Assembly: GCA_015680685.1 (NCBI GenBank) | Contig: MNCI01036159.1 | Location: forward strand, 13,675 to 77,674 | From: Gnetum montanum | Taxonomy: Eukaryota > Streptophyta > Gnetopsida > Gnetales > Gnetaceae | Direction: 5' to 3' | Length of the DNA: 64,000 nt | In this document: positions 33,261-45,429 of the stretch, piece by piece | How the letters are laid out: each line of letters opens with the position of its first letter | How positions within the stretch are numbered: the first letter of the stretch is position 1 | Position numbers and translations under genes: made by a program | Notes under the pieces: generated by a model | The model's input: only the letters and a program-made list of their open reading frames with translations | What the model was told of the DNA's origin: nothing | Database searches by the model: none

Positions 33261-34870
33261 ATTCTATGACAATTTCAATAAGCATGAAAACTTGTATGTT
33301 TGGGCTTGATGATGATGAAATATTTTTAATAGTGAGAAGATTTGTTTTAGGAGAAGATGGTTTTGATGAAGCTCCAATTCTACCAACATTATCTAGACTA
33401 GTCCTAAAGAAAGGATGTTTCTTTGTTTGGTCCTTAGCATTGTAGGTGAGATCTTCCACTTTTATACTTACTACCTTTGCAGCTTTCCTCTATTATGATT
33501 GCATTATAAACTCTCCTTGCATCATGGATGGTGGCACTAGTGGCAAAGGATTTGGATTAGGATTTGAAAAATTAGTTCCTTGTGGATGCATGTATAAGTT
33601 TGAATTGAACTTTGGTGGCATCGGTTGATGATATTTTGGCATATAATAATATGAAATTTGAATAGTACCATTTGCTGGAAAGACAAGTCATTAGACATAG
33701 TATCCATAAGCATCATGTTTCTGATATGAATACTATTGGTAAGGCAATGGCATGGCCCACAATTAAGGTTGTTACCATTGCTAATGATATTCCTCCTATA
33801 GTTGTGGCAAGGCTCCACTAGGATAGTACATTAGTTGAGGTTGTTGTTTGTAGTTACCTTGAGGATAAGGTAACCATTTGGGCACATATTTCTAATTAAG
33901 TTTAGGGTTAAGTAACTATGTCCTTGTTTCTTGTAGATGTTTCATAACTAGACAACATCCCTTAGGATGTTCATACTAACACACAGTACAATCTTCATCA
34001 TCTGTAGAGTTGGTATTTGAGACCTTAGCTACTGAAGCAACTTTACCTTTGCATCCAAGTTCCCTCTTCTTTCTTTTGTCTTTGCCTTTTGGGAAGGCTT
34101 GTTCTACTCTTACCTCCATAATCTTTAATGTTGTTGTGCACCTTTCATCAAATAAATTCCACATTTTTGCTACCTATATGCTTACATTAGCAATAGATTT
34201 TTGGATTGGTAGCATCTCTTTTCAGATGACTTGGTCCAAGGTTTCTTCCTCTTGGGTATTACACACTCATGCATCTCTCTTTTAGATTGATGAACCTCTA
34301 TTGTATTCTTCAGGTAATTCCCTCATTCTGAGTTCTCCTTCTTCTTTAGCCACTTGGTCAATGAGTCTTTGAATTTAATGGTCAGTTAGTTCTTATAAGC
34401 TTCCATAAGCATAAATCCCAAAAATCTCTCTTATTTTTCTTCTTAGCCCATCCATGATATGCCTAAGCTGTTTCTTTTATGAAAATCCATGGTCTTGGCA
34501 TCTGTGTAACAATGAATAATATCTATCCATTACTGCATCAAGGGTCTTGTGAGTCCCTTTTCTCCAATTCTAGATCTATTTTCTTAGATTTGACACTCGT
34601 GAATAGGCCTAATATTTATCATTAAATATTTCAAGCATGGTACTCCAGTGTCTGATGGATTCAGATTTGAGTGACCTATACCAACTTTTTTCTTCCTTCA
34701 AAAATATTCTAGAAAATAATTTTAATTTTTTCTAATCACTCTCTATGTTTTGAAGGGCACAAGCATCGTGGAATGCTTGAAGGTGATGCTGGGGATCAAT
34801 GTTGTAACCACGTTCAAATCGTGTTATATTGTTCATGTCTAGTTGTTTGATTCAACTATCTCTCACATGT
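33260..34870 (-). pseudogene. Ty3 gag remnant
   Basis: Core (34830-34350): ITRFERGYNIDPQHHLQAFH, ALQNIESD, FSRIFLKEEKSWYRSLKSES, EIFNDKY, DAVMDRYYSLLHRCQDHGFS. Then an open lysine-rich stretch 33976-34164 ends DDEDCTVC, followed by stop, YEHPKGCC and HLQE, a shortened zinc-knuckle-like motif. A proline-rich C-terminal region (33500-33700) leads to the protease. The N-terminal side to about 35900 is decayed, Arg/Asp/His-rich. Confidence 0.75.
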
Positions 34871-35947
34871 GTAATCAATATGTAGATAGCTTCTTGAATA
34901 TTTATTATGCTATGGTTTGGCATAAGGGGTTCATCATCATGGTTAAGTTTGTATGCTCTATAGTAGCAGTGACCCCTTCTATGCTCATTCCTCTCTTGAT
35001 CCTCTCTTCTATCTCTTCTTCTTCTTCTTTCATGCTCTTCATCTTCTAAATCATAGTATCTTGAATATTTATCATCATGACCATGAGTTCACCTTTCATT
35101 CCTATTAGAGTCTCAGTACTTGTGCCTTCTCCTATTAGAGTTCTTTGATGATCTTGAGGAGGAAAATGAGCTGGCAAGAGAATGGTGTTAATTGATTCTT
35201 CTTTCATGGCTCTTCTATGTCTCTTTGTAAGGTTTAGCAAGATCCCTTGGCCTAGAGTCCCACTTTTATCTCGAGTCAATAGCCTCCCTCTTATGTGTCT
35301 CTACCAAAGTAGAATGAAGTTGGGCTTTGACATGTTCCTCTAATTTGATGATAAGTATCATTCACAGTTCCTCATGGTTCTGGTGGAGTTGTTCTAAAAT
35401 GAATTGATTAGCATCATGTTCTTCAATGACAACAGAAGTGTTAGTCTACTTTTATTTGCTATGTATATGTTTCATGTCCATGGCAGCATCTCTTCTCATC
35501 TACTCCTTAGCGGATTCATAGTATTTGGTCATGTGTTGAGTCACATTATACTTTTCCTGGATCTAGTCCAAATGCATTTCCCTTAGAGTACTTTATAACA
35601 TGTTTAGTGTTGCATGTTCTAGAGTAGGACTATATCACCTTGCATGTCTCTCTACCTCATTTGCTTTTCCTGATGGAAGATGAAAGTAAAATCTAGATGA
35701 TATGAATTAGTGTGAGCATAAGTGATTCGTGTCTGCATTGGCATCCCCAATTCTTCTTCATCAATAATTCTATAATTTCTCCTTCTTATCTACTTGCTAG
35801 TGATGATTAATCATTATGTGAAGCTATATTATAATTTTTAGATAGTTTGAGTTAAAAGTATGCTTTACTTATGTTTGTTAGGTTTGAATTTATGTTTCAA
35901 ATACATCGGACTTTGAAAAATCAATAACTTAGCATAACATTAACTTG

Positions 35948-35966
35948 TCCTTGACAATAGTGCCAA
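35948..35966 (-). other. tRNA-Asp-type primer binding site
   Basis: The minus strand TTGGCACTATTGTCAAGGA follows the LTR end TCATCA, against TGGCGCCGTTGCCGGGGA for tRNA-Asp. Most differences are transitions. Confidence 0.7.
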
Positions 35967-36826
35967 TGATGAGCAGTGGAGTATCCACCAACCAACCATA
36001 CAAGATGCAAGTGTTCGCACACAATGCCAATCAAATTCCGTAGACAAGGGAATGTGATTATGTGAGTAATTAGTTATAGTTCATGATCGTTGTCTTCCCA
36101 TGTGAGTTAGTGAAGATGATGCATATAGTTTAACTCATGATGAGGTATAAGATATATGATGTTGTATTGGCCATAGTGCTCCTAGCTAACATGAAGTAAA
36201 TGTAGTAGTTTCTAAATCTAAGTGCTAGTAAACAAACCTAATCTAGCATATGGGATGAGAATCTGGTCCTAATCTTCTGTTCACATCTTGAACTTCATGT
36301 AACTACTACTAGGATTACCAATAACACACTATTGGGCTTACCATGTGACAGTACTACTGGGTTACCAAGTAGCTACACTTAAGTTCTCAAGATCAGTCAT
36401 ACTCATTCTACTTAATAACAATAATTATAAAATGCATTAAAAGTAAATCATTAACTACATGAAAACAATAAAGACTAAGTGATACTGCAATGATGTAGAG
36501 TAATCCCAATCTTTATTTCTAGGCATGTAAGATGTCCAAGTACATCACACTCGAATAAAGACTCCATTCAATTACAAGACATTACACTACGGGCATACAC
36601 TGCTAAGTGCTATGTACTAAAATCAAATAAACAAACTAATATATTTTATCTACTATGGAATGAATTCTCTTGGATGGTATGCCTAAGTGTTGTATTTAAA
36701 GGCCTTGCACACATCAGCAATATCACATATCCAACATTGTATCATGGGCTTTGATATTGGGGCTCCAATATCATGACTCTGATATCAGATACTCAATATT
36801 GTAGCCTAAAAAATCATGATTTATTA
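35967..36826 (-). repeat. 5' LTR of the RT-less Ty3 element
   Basis: 860 bases, plus-strand TGATGAGCAG to TTTATTA. Followed by GATAT target duplication. Confidence 0.85.
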
Positions 36827-36831
36827 GATAT

Positions 36832-39800
36832 TATTCATTTCTATAATAGCTATGCTGTTTTTTATTTTGTTTAAACTTGAGAAGATATTGGCTTTGTAGA
36901 ATTTGCAGTTCTTGGATCAACTAAATTTCTTGTAAGAAATATAAAAGTAGGATGAACAAATAGGCATTCTTGTGGCATTGTAGTAGTACTGAGAAAATGT
37001 CTTGAAAATTATATTCTTTTAGAAAAAAAATTAATAATCATAAAAAAATATGTTTGGCTAAAGATCTTATATCACCATCATTATGCTTTTCTTGCCATAT
37101 GTTGTTTTGTCCTTAGAGATGCTACATTATATGATTTTATAGAGTTGTTTCATGATCATCCTTTTTAGTTCTTAGGAAGAGATATTATAGAATAAGAAGC
37201 TTTGTGTTTATATGTAAAGAAATTAATGCAAGGATAGGTTCACAACAAACACAAATTATTCAGTGGGAACATAATTTTGTCAGTTTAGAAATAGTTGAAG
37301 ATCATAGTTAGATAGACATTTTGCAAATCATGCTATTAATAAGATTGGTCAATAGTTATTAGAATAGACAAAAATTCTTGATTTGCTCATTTGCAATGAC
37401 CTTGCTAGATTTCCTTAATATTTTTCATTTAATTTAACAAAACCTCAATGAAACTCTTGAATTGATTTGCTTTTATTTTTTTTCAAAATATGTTGATTTT
37501 ATTGAGTTGAAAATTGAAGAATATTTAGTGAATTCTTTCCATTACGATGTAGAGTTTTTGTTACAAATTCAAATTTTTCTTAGAAAACAAAAATTAAGAA
37601 TAAAACTATTCAGTACAAAGTCACCTTAAAAATTAAGAAAAAATATATGGATGTAGCACATAACAAATGAAGTCTAAAAGGAAAACATAATAAGCTTGAA
37701 CAAATTTTTTGTAGAGCAGCTAGGTTATGTAAGCTCAAAAGACTTTGATAGATAAGGATTAAATACAAGGTAGAAAAAAATATTAAGAATGCAAATAAGA
37801 GTCATAAACAAACTTTAGTTAAGGCATATAGATATTTGATTAATACGAAAATAAGAAAATTTAGCAGAAGTAATAGAAAGATTTTTTTTTTTTACAATAT
37901 TAAAAAGGAGCCTAGACATTTTTAGCAATGCTTTCATCATAACGTCTCTTCATTATTTAATTTTTCTAAAGATATCTATTCATTTTACAACAAACTATTT
38001 ACAAAAGAAGATGATAAGTCTACTATTATTATACAATAAACATATTTCCAATTTTCTCTTGAGGAAGTCATAGAGGGTATTAGAACCTAGTATCTTGTAA
38101 AGGTGTAGATTCAAATGGTTTATATGCAATATTATTAAAGTGGAAAGGACCTTGTATTCATAGAGAAATTTGGCACACATTAAATTCAACAAAAGATGAA
38201 GGATTAGATAAACATTATAATACTAAAATTATCTTATTATATAAAAGATGAAATTAAATTAATTTGAAAAATTATTGAACAATCATTATGAGTAATATTT
38301 TTGCTAAGTTATTGAACACTCTGCTAGAAAAGAGACTCAATTTTGGGTTACTAGGTCAAGGTAATGTGTTAGGTGATATTTAGACAAAATCAATCCACTA
38401 TTAATCACTTAGTTACTATGAGATACTAGATAGAGTTTGCAAAAAATACTAAATAAAAAAGTTTTTATTTGTTTTATTGATTTTGCAAAAGCATATGATT
38501 TAATGGTACATACAAAACTATGCTTACACTTGTATAAAATTATCCTTCTTGCAAAGTGGATTGGAACAACTCAAAGATTGAATGAGGAAGTGCTACAAGA
38601 TTATCCACTTTCTCCAACTCTCTTTAGTATCTTTATTAATGAAATGAAAGAATAGCTATCTAATGGGCAAGATAGTTATGTTATCAAAATTGGATCCTAA
38701 GTAGTACATCTTCTTTTATATGTAAGTGATGCTATCTTGATCTCTGCTACTATAGAAGATATGCAAAATATGCTGTAAATTTTAAAAAATTGTTTTTGCT
38801 CATTGGCCTTTAAGTGATTGTGAAGAAAACCAATTTGATTATCTAGGGTACAAGAAATATCTATTGTAACTTCCATTTTGGATGTACCACTATGTAAATA
38901 GTATATTCTCTTAAATATTTGGGTCTCATTTATGTGAACAATTATATGTGGAACAAGTTCATCAAGGAAAGAATAGTGGGAGGCTTCAAGGCTCTGTATG
39001 CTCTTAAAAACTAGTGCAAGAATTTAGGACTATGATCTTGGAAGGTCAGGAAACAAATTTTTTGGACTATCATTTATACGACTATCTTATATTGAGGTGT
39101 TGTTTGGGGAATTGAAGTCAATGCTAAACTTTAGAAAGATATTAAAAGAATGCAACAAGATTTTCTTCTTGATGAGTTAAAGGTAAAGATGCAAATGCCT
39201 TACTCAATGAATATGATTTATTACTTTTAAAAATAAAATCCTTATGCCAATTCATTATGTACACTCATATCTTGTATATCTCAAGGCTAGACAAAATCTC
39301 TAAAGTAGTTCCTAAGGATTTATGAGATTGTTGTTAGTATTTTTAGGAATGCATGATTGAGAAAATAGAATATCTCTTGAGAGGACATGCAACACAATCC
39401 TAAGCATTTTTTTGCTAGCTAGTCAAGCAAAAGGTTTTAACACAAATGTGGTCTAATAGCCAAGGCAAGAAATAATTTTATTTACATCACATTAGATCTA
39501 ATAAACTAGATTCAAAAACTTACTATCTCTTAGTTACTATTCCAATCAAGTATTAGAATGCTATTAGTAGGCTTCAATTAAATTTTTAGCATCTTATAAT
39601 TAAAAATACAAGATGAATTCAACTCCCTCAAGAGAAGCACATTTATAGGTTATGTAGGTCATGAGCCTTTGAAAATGAGTTAGATGTATTTCTTTCTTGG
39701 GCTATGACTGTCCATTTCAAACAACGTTATAATGTTACAACAAAAAACTTGTATGATTTGCTTTTGTTGTCCCAATAGGGCTTGGTCACTTTATAGAATC

Positions 39801-39950
39801 TTTGTTTTTTATAAAAATATAGTATTTTTTTAATAGATTTTATGGATCTTTGAATATAATAAAGCTTCAATTTTGATTTCAATTTCATATATTTATTTCT
39901 CGTAATAATATGCCCTTTAGTATCTTTTCCTAAACTTATAATCAAAGAAT
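36832..39950 (+). pseudogene. LINE ORF2 remnant (endonuclease, RT, C-terminal motif)
   Basis: Endonuclease end part (36950-37430): IVVVLRKCLENYILLEKKL, YHHHYAFLAICCFVLRDA, ARIGSQQTQIIQWEHN. RT (37690-38860): FTKEDDKSTIIIQ, FSLEEVIEGI, then an open frame 38437-38655 with KKVFICFIDFAKAYDLM and LQDYPLSPTLFSIFINEM, and LLYVSDAILIS near 38715 where the second box of FADD reads VSD. The C-terminal HEKH-like zinc region at 39620-39740: HIYRLCRS, ENELDVFLSWAM. Many stops. It is plant L1 type. The 5' part is probably at 26040-26740, left of the Ty3 insertion. Confidence 0.8.
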
Positions 39951-40296
39951 TAGAAATGTGTTATGATGTTCATGGTATATACAGCTTTAACCTAAGCAAT
40001 AAAACTTTACATATTAGTGTTTCCCAGTTTTGCTTGATTATGGAAACTGTTAAGTGATAACTTAGTAACCTCCGACAATCTTCAATGCTATGGCACATTT
40101 TACAATGTTATGGGAGGTCTAAAGGAAACAAAGAAAATTCAAAGTGCTGATATCATTTAATGTCCAATGAATGTGTCTAGTAGAGTCAGATGTCTATACC
40201 CTGCTGCCGTGTCTGAATCAACCCAAACATTTGCAGTACATATTTCACGTCAGAATGGCGCCTTCAAAATTCAGGTTGCAGCTACTTGAATTCATT
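39951..40296. other. Unassigned, relatively GC-rich DNA
   Basis: Two overlapping plus frames are open over 40180-40290 (AVSESTQTFAVHISRQNGAF, or YTLLPCLNQPKHLQYIFHVR). Neither is recognised. It lies where the missing first 330 bases of the next 5' LTR should be. Confidence 0.35.
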
Positions 40297-40844
40297 ACAG
40301 CATTTGGATTAAACTACTTAAGCATTGAAATGTTTTAATATTTTAACATCTTAATAATTCTAAAAGCTTTTATTATTATCACTTTACAGTTACAGTCCTT
40401 GTTATAGTTTATGAGAACCATAAGCATGCCCATCTCAAACATATACTTGACACTTGGCAACCCAGTGATGCCTAACGTCTAGTAACCCAGTAGTGGTTGG
40501 GACATGCTCAGGATGTGCACAGAGGATGGGATCAGTTGTTTATGCTAGGGATAGTTAAGTGGTAGAGTAGAGTAATCGTAAAATTAGATAGTCTTTCATT
40601 TCCACACTTGAAGAATTAGACTTTAAAGATAAAAAGAAAACTTATAAAAATCAATGGCCTCAATCTCACTCAATCACCGTTTATCTCATAAGTGAGGTTG
40701 GAAAGACAATGACTTCTCTAACTAAGGTTTTGCTGGCTAAAACCTTGTGTACATAAGTGCTTGTAGTCTTCAAAATTTGACCAGGTTGCACATGAACGCT
40801 TGTGATTCGTATGGTTGGGTGTATGGGTACATTGCTGGTCATCA
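40297..40844 (+). repeat. 5' LTR, left-truncated
   Basis: Matches 52352-52898 at an offset of about 12054 (AGCATTTGGATTAAACTA, then long near-identity) and ends GGTCATCA. The first 330 bases (U3 and TATA) are missing. Confidence 0.8.
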
Positions 40845-40863
40845 TTGGCAGCATTGCCAAGGA
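40845..40863 (+). other. tRNA-Asp-type primer binding site
   Basis: TTGGCAGCATTGCCAAGGA, the best preserved of the family, four transitions from TGGCGCCGTTGCCGGGGA. Confidence 0.8.
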
Positions 40864-41099
40864 CCATTAGTCTTCTATGCACTCTCTAGCCTTAGCACGA
40901 TCATCACTTACCTTGTTGGAATAGACCTATTATGTCAAAATCTACTCACACTAAATGACGTAGGTAAGAGTACAGTACACTAAGCTATATGTTGGTTAAC
41001 ACTAATATGTCTTCTTTTCATAGGCAAGATGAATCCAACCCACAAGTGCCCCAAGAATGTCAGGTGATATATACTCATCCGAATGAGTATATTCCCAAC

Positions 41100-43500
41100 T
41101 TCATCTTCATCTTGCATTAGGATGAGTAGATGCGATGGTGGGACATGGAGGGCAATGTTATATTTTCCCCTGATTGATCGATTCTTGGAATGTTGCTCCA
41201 AACCTTACTAGATTGGGAATTCAGGATCGAGTTAAGGAGTAAGTGATGGAGGATCACGATTATCAAGACTATTAGCCAAATGAGGCACAACATAAGCAGG
41301 ACTTGCAATAGGCACAACACCATGAATGACCAAAGGGCAAATGGTCCAGAAATCCTTTGTCTCCGCTCCCACATCAGAACATCTGATTCATCATATAGAG
41401 TAAAGGGTCAAGTGACTCAGAGTTCCAAGATGTTAAGGGATCTCCTGGAGAAGATCATGGCAAAGGTGAAGATGGATATGAAGATCGAGGCCATCGTCAT
41501 GGGAGAGGAGGTGATCGACATAGTGGTGGTGGTAGTCCTCCCCCTTCATCTCATTCCCCACTATCCACTTTAGCTTCATCAGGTTCTAAATATGATTGTG
41601 ACAATTGTAGGAGGGATCATGATGGGGGTGATCATTGAGATCAACATGATTGAGGACATTGATGGGAATGTTGTGATCAAGGGCATGAGTGGTCACAGGA
41701 GGATCATTGTCATGAAAGGAGAGGTAGCAGAGACTGTCACAGACATCATGGTCATCCTCAACATGATGACCTTGATGAACCACTGCTTGCCACTCGAAGC
41801 ATGCTCAACATAGCAAAGGTAGATCAGATACCTACTAAACATTTGTGAGATAGTCAAATCAAGAACCTTGATATGAACAACATTCCCAGGTTTGAAGGGG
41901 GATATAACTGTGATCCACAAACTCACCTACAAGAATTTCATGATGCCTACACCCTACAGAATATTGAAAATGAGTGGCATAAACTCAAGTTATTTCCCTG
42001 AACACTCATTAAGAAGGAAAAACGTTGGTACTAGTCTTTGGAGCCAGAATCGATTATGCGATGGAATACAATGCTGGAGATCTTCAATGACAAATACCAA
42101 ACTTACTCTAGGATTTCTAATCTTAGAAAAAAAATCTAGGCGTGGAGAAAAGGTAGCCATGAGCCCTTAGATGCATCCATGAGCAGATATTACTCATTAT
42201 TGCACTGATGCCTTGGTCATGGCTACTCTCAGCGGGAGTAGCTCTGCCATGTCATAGATGGGCTCCATTTTGAAACAAGAAGGACCCTTGGCATTTATGC
42301 TCAAGGATAGCTATCCAAGTTAAGGGCTCATCAGTGTCAATGATTAATTGAGTAGGTAGCCAAGGAAGAGGGGGAACTATGGAAATGGGAAAGTGCAGAG
42401 GAATATAATCGAGACCCTTGCATCTGGAAGATGGAGGTCTGATTTTGTGAAGATGAGGAGGAGTCATCTTTGGATGTAGCGGTGAACAAGAATACTTTAC
42501 CTATATAAAATTTCACTTCTAAAATTTTAGCCAAGGTGGATAAGATGTGGGATTCTTTGGATGAAAAATTCCAAAGTGTTCTAAAAATCGCTGAAGAATC
42601 CAAAGAACAATGTAATGATCCGGATCAATGAAGGAGAAGAGAGGCTAAATGTGCCTACCACAAAGGTAAGGGCAAGGTTTTTGTAGTAGAATAGGTTACA
42701 GACTCAGACATCGAGGAAGACGATGGATGTGACATATGTGAGTATGAACATCCTAAGGGATGCTATCCTATGGTGTCACATTTGCAAGAGTTAGGGGTGT
42801 ATGCTCTAAATCCTCACTTAGAAAAAAGGAAAACACCTTGGAGATTACCTTATCCCTAAGGAAATTATAGGTAGTTCCACCAGCAATAGGGATATTATCC
42901 AAGTGGGCTCCACCGTAACCATATGAGCACTACCAATAGTGGTAGCACCCATAGTCATGGGGGATACCACTCCCAAGGTAGCAGTACCCTTACCAGCAAC
43001 CAGATCCTTATAGGTATTATGTTCAATAGCTAATCTTACTATGGGACTCTTCTAGTCATGCAACCTTTCAAAATCATTACTACCCTCCAGAATACTTTTG
43101 GGCCCAATATCTATCACCTAAGCGGGAAAACCTGCATTTGCACTATCCTCTGCCACCTTCTTATACCATACCAATTCATTAGCCCTCAACTTAGCTACCT
43201 CTTGCTCTACCTATGTAGGTAGAAATACCTCCACAACCACAATAGCGTAATGCCATAAGGGCCATCAATCTAAAATTGTTTCCCCAACTGAGCAGGTTAG
43301 AATCAAAACCACAGAAATGTTCCTTTTTCTAGCTTAATAACCTAAACACACCATCACACTCATCTGTGGCTAGTGCCCCTACATCTCTAATTGCCCCTGA
43401 CACTTAATCCTTTAAGCAACCTTTGAACCAAACATCTTCCAATGTGAAAACCATCATGTTAACACATGTTGTGATGGATTAGATTAAGGTGGGTCATCTC
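41100..43500 (+). pseudogene. Ty3 gag remnant
   Basis: An N-terminal His/Asp/Gly-rich part (41440-41800, HSGGGSPPPSSHSPLS) precedes the core: IPRFEGGYNCDPQTHLQEFH (41890) and ENEWHKLKLF. Then frames shift through PSFIQD-like and KVDKMWDSL regions. At 42722-42766 CDICEYEHPKGC is a CX2CX3HX3C motif. A Pro/Gln/Tyr-rich stretch (42850-43250) leads to the protease. Numerous stops and frame changes. Confidence 0.7.
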
Positions 43501-43509
43501 CCCTAGAAA

Positions 43510-43848
43510 TTGGCTAATCCAAGAAGCCCTCTCATACACCTTCAGGTGGTGGGTAACCAACCATGCAAAGCTCTTCTAGATTCAGGGTCAGGTGTCAACC
43601 TAATTTTAGATGATATGTACAAGACTTGGAACCCACCTCCATTGAAGAAAAGAAAAATTCAGCTTGAGTTGGTAGGCCAATCCATCATTGTTCACTTGGA
43701 ATTGGTAGAAGATATTGTGACCACAATTTGTCAGTGGTCCTACCTTGCTAATTTCCTAGGGATCTGTGTTGATAACTGCAAGGGGGACTTTCCGATTATA
43801 ATGGGAAGAGCATGGCTCAACATAGTGGATGCACATCTAGGACTCTAA
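43510..43848 (+). pseudogene. Ty3 aspartic protease, open domain
   Basis: 112 open codons: IHLQVVGNQPCKALLDSGSG (catalytic DSG intact), YKTWNPPPLKKRKIQLEL, IVHLELVEDIVTTICQWSY and DNCKGDFPIIMGRAWLN (flap/ILG-type end). The domain is whole, but the polyprotein around it is broken, so it is classed as a pseudogene. It matches the broken copies at 33000-33260 and 61180-61580. Confidence 0.85.
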
Positions 43849-44199
43849 GATCTCTCCCTTGAAATCTCCAAGGAAAATGATTTTGGGAAGATTGAGAAGA
43901 AGCATGTCCCATGAATCACGTATAGTGATTCTCGGTGCAATTGTGTGTAGCAACTCTGGTTCATTGAGCAGACATCCATTCAAACATGTAGTTTGTGTGC
44001 TATTGAATCACAAATTCAATGATGCCTGTACACAACAAACACTAATTAAGAAGGCACCCAGTGGCTGACTGCTGATTCTGATAGTGGCACCCTATGCATG
44101 GAACCCTCTGAGAGCCTTGTATATACCTATATGGAGAACATATATGAAATGGAATAGGTCCATCAGCAAATTTCCACTACTAATGATGCTACCGATTGG

Positions 44200-45410
44200 G
44201 GAAAGTTGGAGATTCTTGAAAGATTTAAATAAGAGCCCCTAGAACTAAAGCCCTTATTAATCAATCTAGAATATGCATTCTTGCAAAATGGTAAGCTAGT
44301 AATAATTAATTCCACTCTTTCTCTTGAGAAAAGAATAAGTTGCTAAGGATGATGAACAAGTGGTTGACTACCTTTGCATGGTCATATCCTGAGTTAACAT
44401 GGATTGATCCTAGGGTATGCCAACATAAAATATATATCAATCCTTCGATAAAGCCACGATAACAACAACAAAGATGATTGAATCCCAAACTTAAACAAAT
44501 CATCAAAGATGAAATTGAGCAATTGCTAAAAGCAGGATTCATCTATCCCATTGTGGATAGCAAGTGGGTCAGCCCACTCATTATTGTGCCAAAAAAGGAT
44601 GGTAAATGGAGGGTCTGTATTGATTTTTGATTACTAAACATGGCAACCTTTAAGGATCATTTTCCACTCACATTTTTGGACCAAGTGTTGGATACCATTT
44701 CAGGGCATTATTACTATAGCTTCTTGGATAGCTATAGTGGCTATAACCAAATCCAGATTACACTAGAGGACTAGGCCAAGACAACATTTACGAGCCCCTC
44801 ATGGACTTTTGCATACAGGAAGATGCGCTTTGGCCTATGTAATGCACCTATAGCCTTTCAATGCCTTGTCCTCAACATCTTCCAACAGCAAATCGGTAAT
44901 GGTGTAGAGGTTTTCATGGATGACTTATCCACCTATGGAGAAACATTTGAGCAAGCTTTGGACCACCTTAAGCAAGTTTTGAAGTGATGTGTAGAAACTA
45001 ACTTATGGCTCAACTGGCAAAACAGCCATCTCATGGTCTAAGAAGGCATTGTTTTAGGGCATTAAATCTCACAAGAAGGGATTGAGGTGGATCCTAAGAA
45101 AATTAGGGTTATCCAAGGAATTACTAGTTAGCCAAGAACTATAAGGAATTTCTAGTTGTTCCTTGGACACACTGGTTACTATCGGTGCTTCATTGAGAAT
45201 TTTTCAAAGATTGCCAAGCCGTTGGTGAAGCTAACCAAGAAAGACGCCCCATTTTTCTAGACTGGGGAATGTGAATCTATATTCCAAACACTGAAGAAAA
45301 AAATTTTAGAGACTCCAATTCTACAAGCTCCTGATTGGTCTAGACTGTTTCACATCATGAAGAGTGGGTCTAACTATGCATTGGGAGCTATGCTCACATA
45401 GTTGGATGAC
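44200..45410 (+). pseudogene. Ty3 reverse transcriptase and RNase H stub
   Basis: LLKAGFIYPIVDSKWVSPL-type entry at 44520, IIVPKKDGKWRVCIDF (44580), YSFLDSYSGYNQIQITLED (44710), FGLCNAPIAFQ (44830) and VFMDDLSTYG (44910) with the catalytic MDD. The connection domain follows: GHTGYYRCFIENFSKIAK (45165), LVKLTKKDAPFF, TPILQAPDWSRLFHIM and ALGAMLT (45390). TAG/TGA stops replace Trp, Gln and Arg. Nearly all RNase H after LDDQKRPYYK (45430) is deleted and the sequence joins straight to VCVDGLVQ. Confidence 0.85.
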
Positions 45411-45429
45411 CAAAAGCGTCCATATTACA

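Larger units (their letters stand above)
26741..36826 (-). mobile_element. Ty3 (Athila/Tat-like) element lacking RT and integrase
   Basis: Complete ends: 3' LTR 26741-27648, 5' LTR 35967-36826, and GATAT on both sides (26736-26740 and 36827-36831) as target duplication. The minus-strand order is PBS (35948-35966), gag, protease, a non-coding block with a TATA box, ORF3 and a purine tract. Between protease (about 33000) and the TATA box (31236) I find none of the RT, RNase H or integrase motifs obvious in the sister elements. It is about 10.1 kb, so sequence of other origin fills part of that space. It looks like a large non-autonomous derivative. Confidence 0.85.

Noticed and set aside
41586-41813. 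His/Asp and Met/Ile-rich overlapping ORFs
   Set aside because: They are alternative frames of the His/Asp/Gly-rich N-terminal part of gag.
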